In this document: piece after piece, positions 12,083-15,139 of the stretch
Position numbering within the stretch: position 1 is the first letter of the stretch
Layout: each line of letters opens with the position of its first letter
Source: Actinomycetes bacterium
GTDB lineage: Bacteria; Actinomycetota; Actinomycetes; Propionibacteriales; Nocardioidaceae
DNA: 15,139 nt
Assembly (NCBI GenBank): GCA_023396115.1
Contig: JAEWXC010000023.1
Coordinates: 1 to 15,139 of the forward strand
Direction of reading: 5' to 3'
Notes under the pieces: model-generated
The model's database searches: none
Seen by the model: only the letters and a program-made list of their open reading frames with translations
What the model was told of the DNA's origin: nothing
Translations under genes and position numbers: made by a program

Positions 12083-13765
12083 GTGGGACATGTGGACGTG
12101 GCCGGGGTCAGGTACGAGCTGCCGGACGGGCGGGTGCTGCTCGACGAGGTGAGCTTCCGGGTCGGCGACGGGCAGAAGGTGGCGCTGGTCGGCGCGAACG
12201 GCGCCGGGAAGACGACGCTGCTGCGCATCGTGACCGGTGACCTGGCGCCGCACGCGGGAGCGGTCACCCGCTCCGGCGGGCTCGGGGTGATGCGGCAGTT
12301 CGTCGGGCACGGTGGCGAGGACGAGACGGTCCACGACCTGCTGCTCTCGGTCGCCCCGGAGCGGGTCCGGCTCGCCGCGGCCGAGGTCGACGCCTGCGAG
12401 CTGGCGCTGATGGAGACCGACGACGAGGCCACCCAGATGCGCTACGCCACCGCCCTGGGCGAGTACGCCGACGCCGGGGGTTACGACCTGGAGGTGATCT
12501 GGGACGTGTGCACCGTGCGGGCGCTGGGTGTCGGGTTCGACCGGGCCCGGTACCGCTCGCTGCGCACCCTGTCGGGCGGCGAGCAGAAGCGGCTGGTGCT
12601 GGAGTACCTGCTGGCCGGGCCCGACGCGGTGCTGCTCCTGGACGAGCCCGACAACTACCTGGACGTGCCGGGCAAGATCTGGCTGGAGGAGAAGATCGCG
12701 GCCTCGCCCAAGACGATCCTGTTCATCAGCCACGACCGGGAGCTGCTGGCCCACACCGCGACCCGGGTGGTCACCGTCGAGCTGGGGGCGGCCGGGAACA
12801 CGGTCTGGACCCACCCCGGAGGGTTCACCTCTTACCACGAGGCCCGCACCGACCGGTTCGCGCGGCTGGAGGAGCTGCGTCGCCGCTGGGACGAGGAGCA
12901 CGCCAAGCTCAAGGCGCTGGTGCTGCGGCTCAAGATCAAGGCCGAGTACAACGACGGGATGAGTTCGCAGTACCGGGCCGCGCAGACCCGGCTGCGGAAG
13001 TTCGAGGAGGCGGGTCCGCCGATCGAGCAGCCGCGCGAGCAGCAGGTCTCGATGCGGCTCAAGGGTGGCCGGACCGGCAAGCGGGCGGTGGTCTGCTCCG
13101 AGCTGGAGCTGACCGGGTTGATGCAGCCGTTCGACCTGGAGGTCTGGTACGGCGAGCGGGTCGCGGTGCTGGGCTCCAACGGGTCGGGCAAGTCGCACTT
13201 CCTGCGGCTGCTGGCCGCCGGCGGCTCCGACCCCGACGTGGAGCACCGACCGGTGGGGGACGTGGCGCCGGAACCGGTCGCGCACACCGGGCGGGCCAAG
13301 CTGGGTGCGCGGGTGCGTCCGGGGTGGTTCGTGCAGACCCACGACCACCCCGAGCTGCGGGGCCGCACCCTGACCGAGATCCTGCACCGGGGCGACGACC
13401 ACCGGGCCGGGATGGGGCGTGAGGCGTCCGCGCGGGTGCTGGACCGCTACGAGTTGGCGCACGCCGCCGAACAGCCCTTCGAGTCGCTGTCGGGAGGTCA
13501 GCAGGCGCGGTTCCAGATCCTGCTGCTCGAGCTCTCCGGGGCCACCCTGCTGCTGCTCGACGAGCCCACCGACAACCTCGACGTCGCCTCGGCCGAGGCG
13601 CTGGAGGAGGGGCTGGACGCGTTCGACGGCACCGTCCTGGCCGTCACCCACGACCGCTGGTTCGCCCGCGGCTTCGACCGGTTCCTGGTCTACGGCGCCG
13701 ACGGGGAGGTCTACGAGTCCACCGCCCCGGTGTGGGACGAGGAGCGGGTCCGCCGGGTCCGCTGA
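12083..13765 (+). CDS. ABC-F family ATPase (ribosome-associated type)
   Basis: ABC-F proteins have two ATPase domains and no membrane part; characterised members act on the ribosome. The 560-residue product has in NBD1 Walker A GANGAGKT (37-44), signature LSGGEQKR (163-170) and Walker B LLLDEPDNYLD (184-194). NBD2 has Walker A GSNGSGKS (364-371), signature LSGGQQAR (469-476) and Walker B LLLLDEPTDNLD (489-500). A charged linker, probably a helical hairpin, spans about 255-320. NBD1 has DEPDNYLD in place of the common DEPTNHLD, a feature of this actinobacterial subgroup as I know it. I chose the GTG at 12083 (MGHVDVAGVRYELPDGR) from family memory; 12092, with GGGGAG upstream, is an alternative. 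Antibiotic resistance should not be assumed. Confidence 0.92.
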   Translation: MGHVDVAGVRYELPDGRVLLDEVSFRVGDGQKVALVGANGAGKTTLLRIVTGDLAPHAGAVTRSGGLGVMRQFVGHGGEDETVHDLLLSVAPERVRLAAAEVDACELALMETDDEATQMRYATALGEYADAGGYDLEVIWDVCTVRALGVGFDRARYRSLRTLSGGEQKRLVLEYLLAGPDAVLLLDEPDNYLDVPGKIWLEEKIAASPKTILFISHDRELLAHTATRVVTVELGAAGNTVWTHPGGFTSYHEARTDRFARLEELRRRWDEEHAKLKALVLRLKIKAEYNDGMSSQYRAAQTRLRKFEEAGPPIEQPREQQVSMRLKGGRTGKRAVVCSELELTGLMQPFDLEVWYGERVAVLGSNGSGKSHFLRLLAAGGSDPDVEHRPVGDVAPEPVAHTGRAKLGARVRPGWFVQTHDHPELRGRTLTEILHRGDDHRAGMGREASARVLDRYELAHAAEQPFESLSGGQQARFQILLLELSGATLLLLDEPTDNLDVASAEALEEGLDAFDGTVLAVTHDRWFARGFDRFLVYGADGEVYESTAPVWDEERVRRVR

Positions 13766-13784
13766 CCCCGCTCCCGCCGGCCAT

Positions 13785-13804
13785 CTGCGAGTTGTAACGC
13801 GCAG
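13785..13804. repeat. Imperfect 20-base palindrome after the ABC-F gene
   Basis: CTGCGAGTTGTAACGCGCAG matches its own reverse complement at 16 of 20 positions (CTGCG/CGCAG outside, GTT/AAC inside). It begins 20 bases after the ABC-F stop. Its right half contains AACGCGC, the reverse complement of the GCGCGTT that heads the tandem repeats at 13832. It may be part of a dispersed palindromic element or a weak hairpin terminator. Confidence 0.45.
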
Positions 13805-13831
13805 TTTGTCGATCCAACCGTCGGGCATGCC

Positions 13832-13911
13832 GGCGCGTTGGAACCGGTGGTGGCGCGTTGGAACCCGTGACGGCGCGTTGGATCCGGTGGCGGCGCGGTC
13901 GAGTAGCCCAC
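13832..13911. repeat. 20-base tandem repeat, three good copies and one decayed
   Basis: GGCGCGTTGGAACCGGTGGT (13832-13851) is followed directly by GGCGCGTTGGAACCCGTGAC (13852-13871) and GGCGCGTTGGATCCGGTGGC (13872-13891). A degenerate fourth unit sharing GGCGCG occupies 13892-13911. There are no spacers, so it is not a CRISPR array. GATCCAAC at 13811-13818 is the inverted counterpart of GTTGGATC in the third copy. No plausible coding frame covers the array. Confidence 0.8.
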
Positions 13912-13918
13912 GACGCGC

Positions 13919-13958
13919 TCGACCCCCTCCTACGCCCAGTGGCGCGGAAGGGGGTCGA
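13919..13958. terminator. Hairpin between convergent ABC-F and protease genes
   Basis: TCGACCCCC (13919-13927) pairs perfectly with GGGGGTCGA (13950-13958). TCC/GGA extends the stem past one bulged A; the loop is about 15 bases. It lies 17 bases beyond the protease stop, so it probably terminates that minus-strand gene and may also serve the ABC-F gene. GGTCGAG at 13897-13903 can instead pair with CTCGACC at 13918-13924, so two hairpins exclude each other. Confidence 0.6.
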
Positions 13959-13975
13959 ACGACAGCGGGACCGGG

Positions 13976-15139
13976 TCAGCGTCCGCCGAAGAAGTCCTCG
14001 GGGGACAGTTGCGGCTCCTGCTCCTGCTGCGGCTGCTGCTCCTGCGGCTGGGTGGCCCGCTGCCCCTCGTCGGAGTCCAGCGTGATCGAGACGGTGCGTT
14101 CCTTGCCGTCCCGGACCCAGGTCACCTCCACCTCGTCTCCGGGACGGTGCCCCCGGACGGTCGCGACCAGGGTGTCGGCGTCCCCGACCGGGGTGTCCCC
14201 GATCCGGGTGATCACGTCGCCCTCCCCCAGTCCCGCCTTCGCGGCGCCGGAGCCCTCGTCGACGGAGCGGACCAGTGCCCCGAGCACGTCGGTGGCGGCC
14301 CCGGTCTGCTGGGTGTCGGAGACGCTGATCCCCATCCGGGCGTGGGTGACGGTCTGCCCGGCACGCATCTGGTCGACCACGGCCAGCACCTCGTCCATCG
14401 GGATCGCGAAACCCAGCCCGATCGAGCCGGAGTCGCCCTGCACCTGACCCGAGGAGGCGGTGCGGATCGAGGAGTTGATGCCGACCACGTGCCCGGCCAG
14501 GTCGATCAGCGGCCCGCCGGAGTTGCCGGGGTTGATCGCCGCGTCGGTCTGGATCGCCGGGTAGGTCGTGGAGTTGCCGGAGGAGTCGCTCCCCACGTTG
14601 ACCGGACGGTTCAGCGCGCTGACGATCCCCGAGGTGACGGTCGCGTCCAGGCCGTAGGGCGACCCGATCGCGACGACCTGCTGGCCGACGTTGAGGTTGG
14701 ACGACTTGCCGATGGTCGCCGGGGTCAGGTCCGAGACACCCTCGGCCTTGATCAGCGCGGTGTCGGTGAGCGGGTCGGTCCCCACGACCTTGGCCGAGGC
14801 GCGGGTGCCGTCGTTGAAGGAGACGGTGATCGTGCCGCCCTCCTCGGCGCCGTCGATGACGTGGTGGTTGGTCAGGATCTCCCCGTCGGCCGACAGCACG
14901 ATGCCCGACCCGGAGCCGGACCCCTCCTGGGTGGTCACCGAGATCATCACGACCGACGGCAGGACCGCCTGGGCGGCCGACTCGACCGTGCCGTCGGTGA
15001 CCGTCGCGCGGCCGGTGTCGACGACCTGGGCGCTGGTGCTCCGTCCGGCCCGCTCCGCGCTGTCCCCGTCGCCGCCACCCCACAGCTGGACCGCGCCGGC
15101 GCCGGCCGTGGCGCCCAGCGCCAGCACCCCGACCAGGGC
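13976..15139 (-). CDS. HtrA/DegP-like S1C serine protease with PDZ domain (5' end missing)
   Basis: This is a membrane-anchored, trypsin-like quality-control protease facing outside the cell. Numbered from the internal GTG at 15127, the 383 visible residues show the end of a transmembrane or signal segment (ALVGVLALGATAGAGAVQLW, beginning four residues before that codon), then the protease domain with His89 (LTNHHVIDG), Asp122 (PLTDTALIK) and Ser203 (NPGNSGGPLIDL), then a PDZ domain at about 262-350. A glutamine-rich tail ends LSPEDFFGGR. All three catalytic residues are present. The frame stays open to the window edge, so the true start and any cytoplasmic N-terminal region, common in actinobacterial homologues, lie outside. 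Its end faces the ABC-F gene. Confidence 0.95.
   Translation of the reverse strand, partial: ALVGVLALGATAGAGAVQLWGGGDGDSAERAGRSTSAQVVDTGRATVTDGTVESAAQAVLPSVVMISVTTQEGSGSGSGIVLSADGEILTNHHVIDGAEEGGTITVSFNDGTRASAKVVGTDPLTDTALIKAEGVSDLTPATIGKSSNLNVGQQVVAIGSPYGLDATVTSGIVSALNRPVNVGSDSSGNSTTYPAIQTDAAINPGNSGGPLIDLAGHVVGINSSIRTASSGQVQGDSGSIGLGFAIPMDEVLAVVDQMRAGQTVTHARMGISVSDTQQTGAATDVLGALVRSVDEGSGAAKAGLGEGDVITRIGDTPVGDADTLVATVRGHRPGDEVEVTWVRDGKERTVSITLDSDEGQRATQPQEQQPQQEQEPQLSPEDFFGGR

Noticed and set aside
12083..13765. An antibiotic-resistance call for the ABC-F gene
   Set aside because: The sequence shows the ABC-F fold only. There is no resistance-type neighbour, and the long interdomain antibiotic-resistance loop cannot be recognised.
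10961..13828. A 955-codon open frame on the minus strand across the ABC-F and PAP2 genes
   Set aside because: It is antisense to a protein with two complete ATPase motif sets and runs through the PAP2 gene in another frame. Long open shadow frames are expected at this GC content.
13832..13911. A small CRISPR array
   Set aside because: The repeats are 20 bases, directly abutting, without spacers, and no cas gene is present.

Overview
The window is a stretch of chromosome from a very GC-rich actinomycete. The evidence is the strong G/C bias at third codon positions, frequent GTG starts, the actinobacterial form of the S4/alpha ribosomal operon (infA-rpmJ-rpsM-rpsK-rpsD-rpoA-rplQ), an L17 with a long acidic Ala/Glu tail, and a DinB/MDMPI-type (TIGR03086-like) protein typical of mycothiol-producing bacteria. 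The sequence alone does not fix the family or genus. I see no mobile element, CRISPR array, tRNA or rRNA, and no broken gene apart from the two cut by the window ends.

Layout. (1) Positions 1-3769, + strand: the end of the ribosomal-protein superoperon, from the 3' part of infA to rplQ. Each gap longer than about 80 bases holds a GC-rich inverted repeat, and the 195-base rpmJ-rpsM gap looks like a structured leader. (2) Positions 3770-3958: a terminator zone between convergent rplQ and pssA, with a 15-bp hairpin, a perfect 19-bp hairpin and short tandem duplications. (3) Positions 3959-5550, - strand: psd-pssA, a translationally coupled phosphatidylethanolamine pathway. (4) Positions 5655-6551, +: a PfkB sugar kinase, convergent with a DinB/MDMPI-like protein (6564-7133, -). 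(5) Positions 7298-10160, +: truA, an NPPI-type methyltransferase and a CoA-disulfide-reductase-like flavoprotein, joined by 4-base GTGA overlaps. (6) Positions 10153-11985, -: a membrane PAP2/AUR1-like protein followed by a short-chain dehydrogenase. (7) Positions 12083-13765, +: an ABC-F ATPase. (8) Positions 13766-13975: an intergenic region with a 20-base tandem repeat, an imperfect palindrome and a hairpin. (9) Positions 13976-15139, -: a membrane-anchored HtrA/S1C serine protease, cut by the window end.

How the genes work together. The first block makes ribosomal proteins and the RNA polymerase alpha subunit. psd and pssA convert CDP-diacylglycerol plus serine to phosphatidylserine and then phosphatidylethanolamine. 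truA and the methyltransferase probably modify RNA. The remaining genes are common chromosomal housekeeping or accessory genes without an obvious shared pathway. The region reads as ordinary core chromosome. The most interesting signals are non-coding: hairpins in the ribosomal operon, the duplicated terminator arm after rplQ, -10-like hexamers placed as for leaderless transcripts, and the repeat cluster before the protease gene. I found no convincing new defence or biosynthetic system.
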